Assembly (NCBI RefSeq): GCF_000390185.1
Contig: NZ_AQHR01000049.1
Coordinates: forward strand, 1 to 64,000
Origin: Lunatimonas lonarensis
GTDB lineage: Bacteria; Bacteroidota; Bacteroidia; Cytophagales; Cyclobacteriaceae
Reading direction: 5' to 3'
DNA length: 64,000 nt
Position numbers and translations under genes: made by a program
Shown: in pieces, positions 6,968-15,910 of the stretch
Numbering within the stretch: the first letter of the stretch is position 1
Layout of the letters: each line of letters starts with the position of its first letter
Notes under the pieces: generated by a model
Database searches by the model: none
Seen by the model: the letters and a program-made list of their open reading frames with translations, nothing else
What the model was told of the DNA's origin: nothing

Positions 6968-9900
6968 TTATTGAACAGCAAACCAGCAGATCAGGTCAAA
7001 ATTTTCTGCTTGGTACTTTTGATCCAAGAAAGCCTGCTCTTCATCATCCTGATCGTCTTTTTTGTCAAAATTCAAGTCTCCTGCAAAAATATTATCTATG
7101 GCATTTTCGACCTCCCGACCTGCCTGAATATCCAGCCAGCTTAAGAGCGTCTCTGAATAATGCTTCAATACTTTTTCCTCCCCGGCATCAAGGCCTCTTG
7201 GCAAAGATCTGTTTTGAGCCTTTTGGGATTGAAGCACAGCGAGTATTTCTTTGGGGTTTTTGAACACCATTTTCTTTCCCTTATCCAAGTACATCAAATG
7301 CAGTTCTTTATACTCGTGATCCATCACCCCTGCAGCTTTGGCAGGATATCCCATCAAGGCAATCATTCCCTCGGGAATGGACTGGTTAAACAAGTCCGGA
7401 TTGGCTTTGAAGCCCGTGAAAACGCCATTGGGTATGGCTTCCAGTTCCTTTTTCTTACTTTGAAGCAATTGGAAGAGTTCCTGTCTGAAATTCTCCATGG
7501 ACAGGTCCGCAAAAGAGAAATTTTTGATATCACCTTCCACTTCTTCGATCTTCTCCGTCATCTGACGGAGCATTTTGGCTTTCTGGATTTCCTGAGCCTG
7601 CTCACTTTTGGCCTTTTCCCCAATCCGCTCATTGAAACCTTTGGGCACCTCCGCACCTGCCAGTTTCATCGCAGCAACCCGTACTTCCACTCTATGCTGT
7701 AGATTGAGGTAGGTATTGATATCCTCCGTTGGCCAAAAGTTCACAGCAGAAACTCCATCTTGCATATTCGGCGAACCGATACGGTCTATCCTACCAAATC
7801 GCTGCACGATCCTCACCGGATTCCAATGCACATCATAGTTTACCACCAAGTCTGCATCCTGCAAGTTTTGTCCTTCTGAGAGGCAGTCTGTGGTAATCAG
7901 GATATCGATTGGGTTTTTAAGTTTTTCATTCACCGAGGACTTATGGCTGTCTATGTAATCTTTCCAGGCCAAAAAATTATCCCAAGAAGAAATGGCTTCA
8001 TTGGGGTGGAAATCCGGCCATTCTTTTTCCATAAAGAGCTTGGTGTATGGGGCAAATCTTTCCAAAATGGGCTCGAAGTCTCCAAAAGGAAGTTCTTCGC
8101 CTGCTACATAGGATTTGGACCCGGTAACTACGGCCATTTTACCAAAGCCTCTCTTTTGGAGTTCTTCATACAGATACATGGCAGTATCTTTGAAAGAGGT
8201 AAATATGATCAGTTTTTTGTTGCTGTTGTTCTTTTGGGACTGCTGCTTTTCTCGAATGATTTTGATCAAAGCCTCCAGTTTGATGTCCTTACTTTGGTCA
8301 CCAGTTTCAGCTTTTACTTCGTTTTCGAAGGTTTCCAGGTTTTCTTTTAAAGTTTTCAATTTGGCCACATCCAATTCCAAGTCTTCGATAAAGAAATCAA
8401 GATTGCCCAAGGCCTCAATATCTGAAAGCTTGATTTCTCTTTTGCCCAGCGTATATTCTTCCTCTTCTTCTTTTTCCTCTTCATCTAGCATGGATTCGAT
8501 ATCCAAGGTAACCTGATTGGTTGCCGTCTTCTTATTTTTATACTGAACTGCGATGTCCAAGGCATTCTCGTGATGGGCGAGGATTCTTCCCACAGTCACT
8601 TGGAAAGACTTCCAGGAAGATTCAAAACGCTTGATCATCAGGATATACATCATCTTGACCAAAAATCTATCCTGAATTCTGGCATCCTCTACGGCACTGA
8701 CCTTGACCGAGGAGGAAATAGCATAGATACTTGGTTTATAACCTGCCAATACATCCGGAAGAGCAGCTTCCAGTGATTCAAAGCTATTGATATCTCCAAT
8801 ATTCCTGGGGGAGCAGTATTTATTGATGGAACCATTATTTTGAGGGAATTCCAGTCCGTCAATTTTGATCAGTTCCCTTGTCCTGGACACAACCATGGCA
8901 TCTGTCATTCGCATAAAGCTATCTCCCAATCTACTGATCAGGTGGTCAACATTCTCATCGGCTTTATTGACCCACTCTATAAATTGCTTGTCCGCATCTT
9001 TGAATAATTTGTCCAAACTCGGCACACCGAGTGTTTCCCTGAATCCATTATTCTTGCCTTTTACAAAGAACTTAAATTGGTTTTTGATGTCCTTGAGCTT
9101 GGTATTGATGGGTGTGGCTGACAAGAGTAATACTTTCACATCCTGATTTTTTTTCAGGATTTCATCCATGAAAAACTGATACCTGGAAGAACTGTCATTT
9201 CTCAGGTTGTGTGATTCATCTATGACAATCAGTTTTGGCCGGTCACTTTGGAAATAATCCTCAATCTTGTAACCATCTGGTTTTCTTTCCAATCGGTCAT
9301 CCTGAAGATCAGAATGCCAACGAATCACATAATCCAACTTATCAACTTCAAACCTTGAGTTTTTCTTTCGTTGATATTTGGTCCAGTTTTGATGTAGTTT
9401 TTTGGGACAGATCATGATGATTTCATAATTCCGCATCTGGAAAAACTTCATCACAGCCAATGCCTGCCAGGTTTTACCCAAACCTACCGCATCTGCCAAT
9501 ATTGCTCCATTGTAGGATTTGAGCATTTTGATCAGGCTGAGTACACCTTTTTGCTGGAAAGGGTAGAGCGTCTTGAATATGACAGTATTCTCCAGACTTC
9601 CTATCTGAGCCCTAAACTCTGGATCATGATCAAACTTCAAAAAATCGTTTTTAAACAGTTCGTACAGAACTTTATAGTAAAGTTGCTCAGGTGTGTATTT
9701 TTTATGATAATCTCTGATCAGGGAGATCAGGTATTCTTTAAAGGGAATTTTCTTTCCTTCAATCACGACCTCTTCTTTGGCATAGCTATGGTTCCAGAGG
9801 TCTTTGAACCAATCCTGTAATTCCCTGTAATCATTATTGCCGCCAAAATCAGCCGTGTTCAATTCAATATTCGACGAGAATTTAAGCCCCAAACCCGCCT

Positions 9901-10327
9901 CTGTCATATTGGAGCTTCCCACAACCAAGAAATTTTTTTGCGGATCATTTTTTTCTTCTTCAAATAAATAAGCCTTGGCATGGCAGAAATTCGGTTTAAG
10001 TGTTTTCACTTTTACCTTGTCCTGTTTCAAAAATTGGATTGCCAAATCAGAGTCCCTTAGAGAATTGACCCCGCTTTTCAGGCTGAGGTTATCTGATAGT
10101 AATTGATAGACTTTTTCTTTGGTACTTTCTGTGGTAGCCAAGTCACCTATCACCAAATTATACTCGGTCACAAACTCATCAAAATGTTCATGAAAGCGCG
10201 CCAGTCCAGATGGTGAAAAGTACCCAGTCACCACATTCATTTTGCCATTTCCCCTGAGATATTTTTTAAAGAATTCAAAAACCTTAGTTGGATGGTTCTT
10301 ATTGGTGGATTTATTGTCAAGCAGCAT
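6968..10327 (-). CDS. PLD-domain SNF2-family helicase (defence-type), 1119 aa
   Basis: First gene of the defence operon. Residues ~15-150 are a phospholipase-D-like domain with the H-x-K half motif (CHAKAYLF, H116/K118) and GSSN at 137-140. The usual Asp of HxKx4D is Glu here. A superfamily-2 helicase follows: Walker A DAVGLGKT (279-286), a DESH box (370-373), SATP (403-406), a long helical insert with an acidic run (EEEKEEEEE), and the C-terminal motifs [20 protein letters not shown] and [10 protein letters not shown] near 840-880. I chose ATG at 10327 (MLLDNKSTN). The longer frame from 10378 would start upstream of a good -7 box at 10366-10373. It probably translocates on DNA to find or degrade unmodified DNA; this is inferred from family and neighbours. 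Confidence 0.9.
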   Translation of the reverse strand: MLLDNKSTNKNHPTKVFEFFKKYLRGNGKMNVVTGYFSPSGLARFHEHFDEFVTEYNLVIGDLATTESTKEKVYQLLSDNLSLKSGVNSLRDSDLAIQFLKQDKVKVKTLKPNFCHAKAYLFEEEKNDPQKNFLVVGSSNMTEAGLGLKFSSNIELNTADFGGNNDYRELQDWFKDLWNHSYAKEEVVIEGKKIPFKEYLISLIRDYHKKYTPEQLYYKVLYELFKNDFLKFDHDPEFRAQIGSLENTVIFKTLYPFQQKGVLSLIKMLKSYNGAILADAVGLGKTWQALAVMKFFQMRNYEIIMICPKKLHQNWTKYQRKKNSRFEVDKLDYVIRWHSDLQDDRLERKPDGYKIEDYFQSDRPKLIVIDESHNLRNDSSSRYQFFMDEILKKNQDVKVLLLSATPINTKLKDIKNQFKFFVKGKNNGFRETLGVPSLDKLFKDADKQFIEWVNKADENVDHLISRLGDSFMRMTDAMVVSRTRELIKIDGLEFPQNNGSINKYCSPRNIGDINSFESLEAALPDVLAGYKPSIYAISSSVKVSAVEDARIQDRFLVKMMYILMIKRFESSWKSFQVTVGRILAHHENALDIAVQYKNKKTATNQVTLDIESMLDEEEKEEEEEYTLGKREIKLSDIEALGNLDFFIEDLELDVAKLKTLKENLETFENEVKAETGDQSKDIKLEALIKIIREKQQSQKNNSNKKLIIFTSFKDTAMYLYEELQKRGFGKMAVVTGSKSYVAGEELPFGDFEPILERFAPYTKLFMEKEWPDFHPNEAISSWDNFLAWKDYIDSHKSSVNEKLKNPIDILITTDCLSEGQNLQDADLVVNYDVHWNPVRIVQRFGRIDRIGSPNMQDGVSAVNFWPTEDINTYLNLQHRVEVRVAAMKLAGAEVPKGFNERIGEKAKSEQAQEIQKAKMLRQMTEKIEEVEGDIKNFSFADLSMENFRQELFQLLQSKKKELEAIPNGVFTGFKANPDLFNQSIPEGMIALMGYPAKAAGVMDHEYKELHLMYLDKGKKMVFKNPKEILAVLQSQKAQNRSLPRGLDAGEEKVLKHYSETLLSWLDIQAGREVENAIDNIFAGDLNFDKKDDQDDEEQAFLDQKYQAENFDLICWFAVQ

Positions 10328-10365
10328 AAAACAAAAGCCTCTAATCTCAAAAATTCCTTTTCGAA

Positions 10366-10373
10366 CAAATCTA
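10366..10373 (-). promoter_or_regulatory. Putative promoter of the defence operon (-7 TAGATTTG)
   Basis: TAGATTTG on the minus strand matches the Bacteroidota -7 consensus TAnnTTTG. Transcription would begin near 10360, giving a ~33-nt leader before the helicase ATG at 10327. A TTTA lies about 16 bases further upstream. The box abuts the truncated gene stub on the other strand. Confidence 0.5.
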
Positions 10374-10390
10374 ACCAAATTGCGGCATAA

Positions 10391-10549
10391 ATCCCGCCGT
10401 TGGTATCGATATTAACCCTACGGAAAGGCAATTTTGCCGAACGTGAATTGCCTGACAAAGGCGTTCTTCTGGTAGAAGCTTTTTATCAGGAAGGAGCCAC
10501 GCCCACTGAGCCCATTGCCCCGCCCCCTCCCAAACCAATAACCCCCTAA
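10391..10549 (+). pseudogene. 3' stub of a truncated plus-strand gene
   Basis: An open frame without a start codon encodes 52 residues: [15 protein letters not shown], then ERELPDKGVLLVEAFYQEG, then a proline-rich end PIAPPPPKP. It is entered by a stop at 10388-10390 and closed by TAA at 10547-10549. The hydrophobic/charged pattern and codon use look like a genuine protein C-terminus. VLLVEAFYQ faintly recalls TadE-type pilus proteins, but I cannot assign a family. Its missing 5' part should have lain where the defence operon now begins. Confidence 0.5.
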
Positions 10550-10589
10550 CTTTTTGTCTCTAAGCTGTTTCGATTCCTGAAAAAAGTTG

Positions 10590-10597
10590 TAAATTTG
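10590..10597 (+). promoter_or_regulatory. rpsA promoter (-7 TAAATTTG)
   Basis: TAAATTTG is a full match to TAnnTTTG. The expected transcription start, 5-7 bases downstream, is about 10602-10604, giving a leader of roughly 95 nt before the rpsA ATG at 10699. The -33 side is weak (TTTC near 10568). Confidence 0.65.
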
Positions 10598-10601
10598 CAC
10601 T

Positions 10602-10673
10602 CCGTTCGGGTGAACGGCCCTTTGTGGGGAATTCAAAACAACTAAAAACCTCAACCCCAAGGCCCAAGGGTTG
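10602..10673 (+). promoter_or_regulatory. Structured rpsA 5' leader (two hairpins)
   Basis: Two perfect hairpins stand between the promoter and rpsA. CCGTTC-GGGT-GAACGG (10602-10617) starts at the predicted 5' end of the mRNA. CAACCC (10652-10657) pairs with GGGTTG (10668-10673). No poly-U follows either, so they are not terminators. S1 is known to repress its own translation in proteobacteria; an autogenous control element is a reasonable inference here. I know of no named motif that matches. Confidence 0.5.
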
Positions 10674-10698
10674 TTGATATTCAGGGCCATAGATTATT

Positions 10699-12477
10699 AT
10701 GCCAAATAACGAAGATTTTAACTGGGACAAGTACGAAACCAAAGGTTTTGGAGAAGGCTACACCAAAGCAGAGCGCGCCGAAATGGAAAAGCTCTACGAC
10801 AAAACCCTCAATGAGATCACCGAAAAAGAAGTGATCACGGGTACGGTGGTAGGCATCAACGACAAGGACGTCATCATCAACATCGGCTTCAAGTCTGATG
10901 GCCTGGTTCCCCTGAGCGAATTCCGGGACCTGGAAAACCTCAAAATCGGGGATGAAGTAGACCTCTTTATCGAAGAGCAGGAAAACGCCCTCGGACAACT
11001 TGTCCTCTCCCGTAAAAAAGCCAAAATGGTGAAAGCCTGGCAGCTGATCGAAGACGCATTGGAGTTTGACAATGTGATCGAAGGATTGGTGAAAAGAAGA
11101 ACCAAAGGTGGTCTGATCGTAGACATCTACGGTGTGGAAGCCTTCTTGCCGGGATCCCAGATAGACGTGAAGCCAATCCGTGACTTTGACATCTATGTGG
11201 GCAAGAAAATGGAAGTGAAAGTGGTGAAAATCAACCACGCCAACGATAACGTAGTCGTTTCTCACAAAGTCCTGATCGAAAAAGATCTGGAAAAACAAAA
11301 AGCGGAAATCCTCAACAACCTGGAGAAAGGCCAAGTGTTGGAAGGTGTGATCAAAAACATGACCAACTTCGGTGTATTCATCGACTTGGGAGGTGTAGAC
11401 GGCCTATTGCACATCACCGACATCTCCTGGGGACGTATCAACCATCCAGAAGAAGTGCTTAACCTGGACGACAAAGTTCAGATCGTGGTACTTGACTTCG
11501 ACGATGACAAGAAGCGTATCTCCCTCGGCATGAAGCAGCTTACGCCTCATCCATGGGATTCCCTATCTGCCACCCTGGAAGTTGGTTCCAAAGTGGAAGG
11601 CAAGATTGTCAATGTTGCGGACTACGGTGCGTTCCTGGAACTTGCCCCCGGCGTAGAAGGATTGATACACGTATCGGAAATGTCCTGGTCGCAGCACCTG
11701 CGCAACCCAGCCGACTTTGTGAAAGTGGGTGACGAGATCGTAGCGGTTGTATTGACCCTGGACAAAGATGACCGCAAAATGTCGCTGGGCATCAAGCAGC
11801 TTACCGAAGATCCATGGACCAAAGCGGAAATGGGAAGCAAGTATGCTGTAGGCACCAAGCACAAAGGCATCGTAAGAAACCTGACCAATTTCGGCCTGTT
11901 CCTCGAACTGGAGGAAGGAATCGATGGATTGGTTCACGTATCTGACCTGTCCTGGACCAAGAAAATCAAGCATCCTTCCGAGTTTGTAAAAGTCAGCGAG
12001 GAACTAGATGTAGTGGTGTTGGAACTGGATCTGGACAACAGAAGGCTGGCCCTAGGCCATAAGCAATTGGAGGAAAACCCTTGGGATACCTTCGAAAGCG
12101 TATTCCCTGTAGGATCCGACCATAAGTGTACCATCATCTCCAAAAACGACAAAGGTGCGATCTTGGAGCTTCCTTACGGACTGGAAGGCTTTGCTACCAC
12201 CAAAAACCTGGAAAAGGAAGATGGAACACAGGCAGAAGCTGGAGAAGCACTGGACTTCAAAGTGATCGAATTCTCGAAAGACGACAAACGTATCGTGCTT
12301 TCCCATACCGCCACTTTCAAAGAAGATGCTTCGTTGAAAGGCAAGAAAGCCGCCGGCAAGAAAAAACCTGCCGCGACCGAAACAGCTACTCCAGCTGCGG
12401 AAAAGTCAACCTTGGGAGATTTGGATGCACTGTCCGCCCTGAAAGAGAAGATGGACGAAGAAGCCAACAAAAAATAA
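10699..12477 (+). CDS. rpsA: 30S ribosomal protein S1
   Basis: 592-residue S1 with six S1/OB repeats. The best-conserved ones begin near residues 215, 300 and 393, with the pattern VxGxIxNxxxFGxFxxLxxGxxGLxHxS..SW (for example NFGVFIDLGGVDGLLHITDISW split over 221-243). The sixth (TIISKNDKGAILELPYGLEGF) is more diverged. A Lys/Ala-rich tail ends the protein. S1 binds mRNA on the 30S subunit and matters for translation initiation. That fits a genome in which few genes here show Shine-Dalgarno sequences. Monocistronic: it has its own promoter and leader upstream and a strong terminator 26 bp after the stop. Confidence 0.98.
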   Translation: MPNNEDFNWDKYETKGFGEGYTKAERAEMEKLYDKTLNEITEKEVITGTVVGINDKDVIINIGFKSDGLVPLSEFRDLENLKIGDEVDLFIEEQENALGQLVLSRKKAKMVKAWQLIEDALEFDNVIEGLVKRRTKGGLIVDIYGVEAFLPGSQIDVKPIRDFDIYVGKKMEVKVVKINHANDNVVVSHKVLIEKDLEKQKAEILNNLEKGQVLEGVIKNMTNFGVFIDLGGVDGLLHITDISWGRINHPEEVLNLDDKVQIVVLDFDDDKKRISLGMKQLTPHPWDSLSATLEVGSKVEGKIVNVADYGAFLELAPGVEGLIHVSEMSWSQHLRNPADFVKVGDEIVAVVLTLDKDDRKMSLGIKQLTEDPWTKAEMGSKYAVGTKHKGIVRNLTNFGLFLELEEGIDGLVHVSDLSWTKKIKHPSEFVKVSEELDVVVLELDLDNRRLALGHKQLEENPWDTFESVFPVGSDHKCTIISKNDKGAILELPYGLEGFATTKNLEKEDGTQAEAGEALDFKVIEFSKDDKRIVLSHTATFKEDASLKGKKAAGKKKPAATETATPAAEKSTLGDLDALSALKEKMDEEANKK

Positions 12478-12502
12478 TGAGGCTTTAATAACAGTAATAT
12501 GA

Positions 12503-12534
12503 AGCGCTGAGGGACTCCTTCAGCGCTTTTTTTT
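12503..12534 (+). terminator. rpsA intrinsic terminator
   Basis: The stem AGCGCTGA (12503-12510) / TCAGCGCT (12520-12527) is followed by eight T. The convergent phosphoesterase gene ends inside it: its TGA stop is 12520-12522 and the T-run is antisense to its terminal lysine codons. Confidence 0.9.
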
Positions 12535-13761
12535 GGGGGTTAGGTTTATCTCACCAATCAGTTCGCCGTCGTCCCGGATCATTTTGGCTCGCAGATCATC
12601 CTTCGTACAATCCAGTTTGATAATCGTCCGGTTACCTGAGATGGGCCCTCCCCCTATCATCACCGGAAAGCGATGATCCCCATCGGAAGGATGTATGCCA
12701 TATCGGTGGGTATGTCCGGACAGCATTAAATCTACCTCTCCTTGATTCAGCAAATCCCCAAACATCTCCCGGCAGTGGGTAGGTCCGTGCCAATCGCCGG
12801 AATGCCATAGAGGAATATGAATCAGCACCAACCGAAAGGATGAATTTCGGAACTCCTCCGACCTGATTTCCTTTTTCAGCCATTCCCGCTGTTCTTCCCG
12901 GTATGGATCAAAAGCCACCATCCCCTTGTACTCCCAGTTATCATCCGACTTATCCTCACCCCCATCCAACACAACAACTCTCAGTGGGCCTCGGCTAAAC
13001 GCGTGGTAGTACTTTTCATCCACAAAAGAGAAGTACTGGGGTATATGACGGGCAAACGCGCCACGTACTTCGTGGTTACCCTGCACGAACAAAAAGGGGA
13101 CTTCCTTGGCAAACACCTCCACACAGGGACGTAAAAACTGACGGATTACCTGCTCTTCCGACTCCGTATTGTCAAACACGTCTCCATTGAATACCACCAG
13201 ATCAAAATCCCGTTCGTTTCCGTGGTATCCGAACCTATACAGCATCTCCGGGATCGTCTGTGATCGCTCGTGGTGATCGTTAAACACCAACATCCTAAAA
13301 CGATCCTCCCGCAGCTCTGGCGTTTGAAAGGTATAAATCGGACTTGTATAGGTCTCGCCAAAGTAAAACTGCGAACCACTTACCCGCACGATCTCGGTAG
13401 AAACAATCCGGTACTTGTGGAACCTCCCGGATTTGATCCCCTTCAGTCGGATTTTATTTATTCGGTTGTTGCCCTGAATCAAGCCATTATGAACCTCGAA
13501 AAACTTCCTGTGAAGGTGATTCCCATCGCCATACTCCACCCAACTGAAACAGTTCCGATCGGTAATCCACATAATGGTGGCCTCGTCGTGCAGGACATTT
13601 TGGAGGTAAGGGCCCGCCTGCACATGCAAGGGGTCGCGATCCTCCCTAGCCGGGAGAGCCGAGGGAGATAGTACACTCAGCGAGCCCAAAGCGGTTATCT
13701 TCTGAAGAAAAGATCGCCGGCCGGCCGCCGTGATAGGAGAATTTTCAGCATTTTCTGGCAT
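12520..13761 (-). CDS. Secreted metallophosphoesterase, purple-acid-phosphatase-like
   Basis: 413 residues. A twin-arginine signal (RRSFLQKITALGSLSVLSPSA, split here) near residues 15-38 indicates Tat export of a folded, probably metal-loaded enzyme. A fibronectin-like N-domain (LHVQAGPYLQNVLHDEATIMWITD) is followed by calcineurin-like metal motifs: FNDHH, NGDVFDN, GNHEVRG, HIPLWHSG and GHTHRYG. These supply the usual Asp, His and Asn ligands of a dinuclear centre, except that the first motif is NDHH rather than the common DxH. The substrate is unknown; a phosphomonoesterase or diesterase is likely. It converges with rpsA and shares sequence with its terminator. Confidence 0.85.
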   Translation of the reverse strand: MPENAENSPITAAGRRSFLQKITALGSLSVLSPSALPAREDRDPLHVQAGPYLQNVLHDEATIMWITDRNCFSWVEYGDGNHLHRKFFEVHNGLIQGNNRINKIRLKGIKSGRFHKYRIVSTEIVRVSGSQFYFGETYTSPIYTFQTPELREDRFRMLVFNDHHERSQTIPEMLYRFGYHGNERDFDLVVFNGDVFDNTESEEQVIRQFLRPCVEVFAKEVPFLFVQGNHEVRGAFARHIPQYFSFVDEKYYHAFSRGPLRVVVLDGGEDKSDDNWEYKGMVAFDPYREEQREWLKKEIRSEEFRNSSFRLVLIHIPLWHSGDWHGPTHCREMFGDLLNQGEVDLMLSGHTHRYGIHPSDGDHRFPVMIGGGPISGNRTIIKLDCTKDDLRAKMIRDDGELIGEINLTPKKKR

Positions 13762-13830
13762 AACAAAACAATCAAAGACGTAAATTTACCTTTCCAAAAT
13801 AGAAAATTTCCCTATCGAAAAAAACAAAGA

Positions 13831-13859
13831 TTGGTTCTAAGGGCAAATTACTATCTTTA
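13831..13859 (+). promoter_or_regulatory. Putative promoter of the 13884 gene
   Basis: TTGG (13831-13834) and TATCTTTA (13852-13859) are separated by 17 bases. The -7 box differs from TAnnTTTG only in its last base. The gene starts 24 bases further on. Confidence 0.4.
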
Positions 13860-13883
13860 ACAATTACCTAAAACAAAAAAAAC

Positions 13884-14960
13884 ATGAACTACCGTAGCAT
13901 GCTGGCCTATTGGTTGGTGTTTTTGTGGCTGGGGCTTTCCGCTTCCGCCCAGACCCAATCCTACCAGGCTCCCGGGCTTGAAAAGGAAGGCGCCTGGACG
14001 ATGGTATTGATCCCGGACACACAATCTTACGTCAAATTCAAACGGAATCAACCCCTATTGGACCTGATGGTCAATTGGGTGGATGAGCATATTGACCCAC
14101 TAAATGTGAAATTGGTACTGCAAGTCGGGGATTTGGTGGAACAAAACGGTCTGATGAACCCGGACGGTACGGCCGCCAATCAAACCGGTACGCAGCAATG
14201 GGAGGCCGTTGCCAGGTCCTTTGCTACCATTGACCACAAAGTCCCCATGATAGCTACCACGGGAAACCATGATTTCGGTATCGTGAACATCGAAAATAGG
14301 CAGACATCCTACAACAAGTACTTTCCCCTCGAAAAAAACCACCATAACCACCGCATGATACGGGATGTCGCACTGGATGAAAACGGGATGCCTACCCTGA
14401 CCAATGCCACCTACGAATTCACGTCGCCGGAAGGGAGAAAATTCCTGGTTTTGGTACTTGAGTTTGCGCCAAGGGAAGCGATGCTGCAGTGGGCAATCGA
14501 AACCATAAACAGAGACGCCTATAAAAACCATACCGTCATCTTGCTGGCACACTCCTACTTGGACAGAAACAGCGACCATATAGAGACAGAAGGATACCCC
14601 ATCACAGACCGAAACTACGGCAAGGCCATTTGGGAAAAACTCGTCAAGCCCTCCAAAAACATCCAACTGGTTTTTTCGGGGCATATTGGTGCCCCGGATG
14701 ATAAAGCCGGACATGTAGGATTCCGTACCGACACCAATGCCGGAGGGAAGAAAGTACATCAAATGACCTTCAATGCCCAGGCGCTGGGCGGTGGGTGGCA
14801 CGGAAACGGCGGCGATGGTTGGTTGCGGCTGTTGGAGTTTCAGGGAAATCGGGTATCCGTACGTACCTACTCACCCCTGTTTGGTATTTCTCCCAGTACG
14901 CAGCACCTTGCTTGGGGTTCGGACGCCTTTGCTCCCTTTTCGTTTGAGCTGGATGACTGA
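13884..14960 (+). CDS. Exported calcineurin-like metallophosphoesterase
   Basis: 358 residues with a Sec signal peptide (LVFLWLGLSASAQ, cleavage near residue 23). Motifs are LIPDTQSYV, QVGDLVEQN, TTGNHDFG, LAHSYLD and FSGHIG, in the order expected for a metallophosphoesterase; the final His-x-His is replaced by GHIG. The C-terminal part (NAQALGGGWHGNGGDGWLRLLEF) is typical of secreted Bacteroidota members of this family. It lies divergently from the neighbouring phosphoesterase at 12520-13761. The two differ in export route (Sec versus Tat) and in sequence, so they are not a recent duplication. Phosphate scavenging is possible but unproven. Confidence 0.85.
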   Translation: MNYRSMLAYWLVFLWLGLSASAQTQSYQAPGLEKEGAWTMVLIPDTQSYVKFKRNQPLLDLMVNWVDEHIDPLNVKLVLQVGDLVEQNGLMNPDGTAANQTGTQQWEAVARSFATIDHKVPMIATTGNHDFGIVNIENRQTSYNKYFPLEKNHHNHRMIRDVALDENGMPTLTNATYEFTSPEGRKFLVLVLEFAPREAMLQWAIETINRDAYKNHTVILLAHSYLDRNSDHIETEGYPITDRNYGKAIWEKLVKPSKNIQLVFSGHIGAPDDKAGHVGFRTDTNAGGKKVHQMTFNAQALGGGWHGNGGDGWLRLLEFQGNRVSVRTYSPLFGISPSTQHLAWGSDAFAPFSFELDD

Positions 14961-15046
14961 TTAATGGAAAAAAATGGCTACCAATGTAGCGTTGGGTAAG
15001 ATTTTTGCGTCATAGCTTTAGAAAGCTAAACCAACTATACACAATC

Positions 15047-15460
15047 ATGACGAAAAAGATTACCGTTGCGCTGCTGGCGCTTGGCCTATTGGCCTATGCC
15101 TGCCAACCGGACCAAGACCCACCGCAGATCCAGTCACTTGCGCATACCGAATGGGAGGTGACCGGTTATTTGACAGCATCCGCTTCAGCCATGCATAGCA
15201 GTCCCATTCGATATAAATTGGCCTTTTTGAGCGACTCCACCTTTCTGCTCAAGCTGGACGCCAATGTGTTGACAGGCAAATTCGCATATGGATCGGATGG
15301 AAGTTTCCAGATTTTGGAAACCAAAAAAACGAAAGATTGCTGTGACAACGAATACGCACTGGAAATGGAGGTCATTTTCAAAAGTGCAACCGAATTTATC
15401 ATTCGCCAAGATAGAAGTACGTTAATGGGAGACGGTGAACTCTACCTAAGAAGAAAATAA
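15047..15460 (+). CDS. Small lipoprotein of unknown function
   Basis: 137 residues from ATG 15047. The frame is open from 15005, but the lipoprotein signal begins here: TKKITVALLALGLLAYAC, with Cys at about residue 20. The mature part starts with a Pro/Asp/Gln-rich tether and then a small, probably beta-rich domain (HTEWEVTGYLT, CCDNEYALEMEVIF, GELYLRR) that resembles the lipocalin-like or META-like small domains common in Bacteroidota lipoproteins. I cannot assign a family. Another small lipoprotein gene follows 10 bp downstream. Confidence 0.75.
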   Translation: MTKKITVALLALGLLAYACQPDQDPPQIQSLAHTEWEVTGYLTASASAMHSSPIRYKLAFLSDSTFLLKLDANVLTGKFAYGSDGSFQILETKKTKDCCDNEYALEMEVIFKSATEFIIRQDRSTLMGDGELYLRRK

Positions 15461-15470
15461 CGTTTAGTCG

Positions 15471-15890
15471 ATGAACGTATACCGAATAGTCGCTTGGTTA
15501 TTTTTGGTAGGGATATAGTTGTCCTGCGGCGAGGAGGACGATATCATTGCCTGCAATGCGTTCCCGACCGTTGACAACGCACTCTACGTGCAACTGGTTC
15601 ACGACGTCCAGATATCCCAAGTGTCCATCCTGTCTGGATGCCTGGAAATCCGGTATGCGTACCAGGGCTGTGAGGAAAACAGGGCAGCCGCGTTGGTATT
15701 TGATGACCGTGTGGGCTATAGTTCCCCTCCAACGCGCTGGGCCAGACTATTTATGGAGGAAGCAGGCGACTGTGCACAATCCCATTCCAACATCTTGCGA
15801 GTGGATCTCTCACAGGTGCAGGCGGCTGATTTTAACAGTATGCAAATCATCTTGGAGGGATGGCCTGATCCGGTGGTATACACCTACTAG
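15471..15890 (+). pseudogene. Small lipoprotein gene with a TAG in its signal peptide
   Basis: ATG at 15471 opens MNVYRIVAWLFLVGI, a normal lipoprotein signal core. An in-frame TAG (15516-15518) follows, and the same frame continues directly with LSCGEEDD, a perfect lipobox (L-S-C) and acidic tether, to a stop at 15888-15890. The downstream 123 codons are intact (three or four Cys, beta-rich, ending DPVVYTY). Translation could only restart at the TTG at 15519, which would remove the signal peptide. The simplest reading is a recent nonsense mutation. A sequencing error or suppression are alternatives. The product family is unknown. Confidence 0.75.
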
Positions 15891-15910
15891 TTTATACAAA
15901 AAAATCCTAT

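Noticed and set aside
1683-10327. BREX or DISARM system
   Set aside because: The methylase and helicase are reminiscent, but brxA/B/C/L, pglZ, drmA, drmB and a separate drmC are all absent within the window.
10418-10690. 90-codon minus-strand open frame between the helicase gene and rpsA
   Set aside because: It runs antisense over the gene stub, the rpsA promoter and the leader; the translation has no recognisable pattern.
10681-11334. 217-codon minus-strand open frame inside rpsA
   Set aside because: It is fully antisense to a strongly conserved gene, and its His/Phe/Asp-rich translation is the typical mirror of S1 codons.
14100-14801. 233-codon minus-strand open frame
   Set aside because: It is antisense to the exported metallophosphoesterase, has no domain-like pattern, and the plus-strand frame carries all expected motifs.
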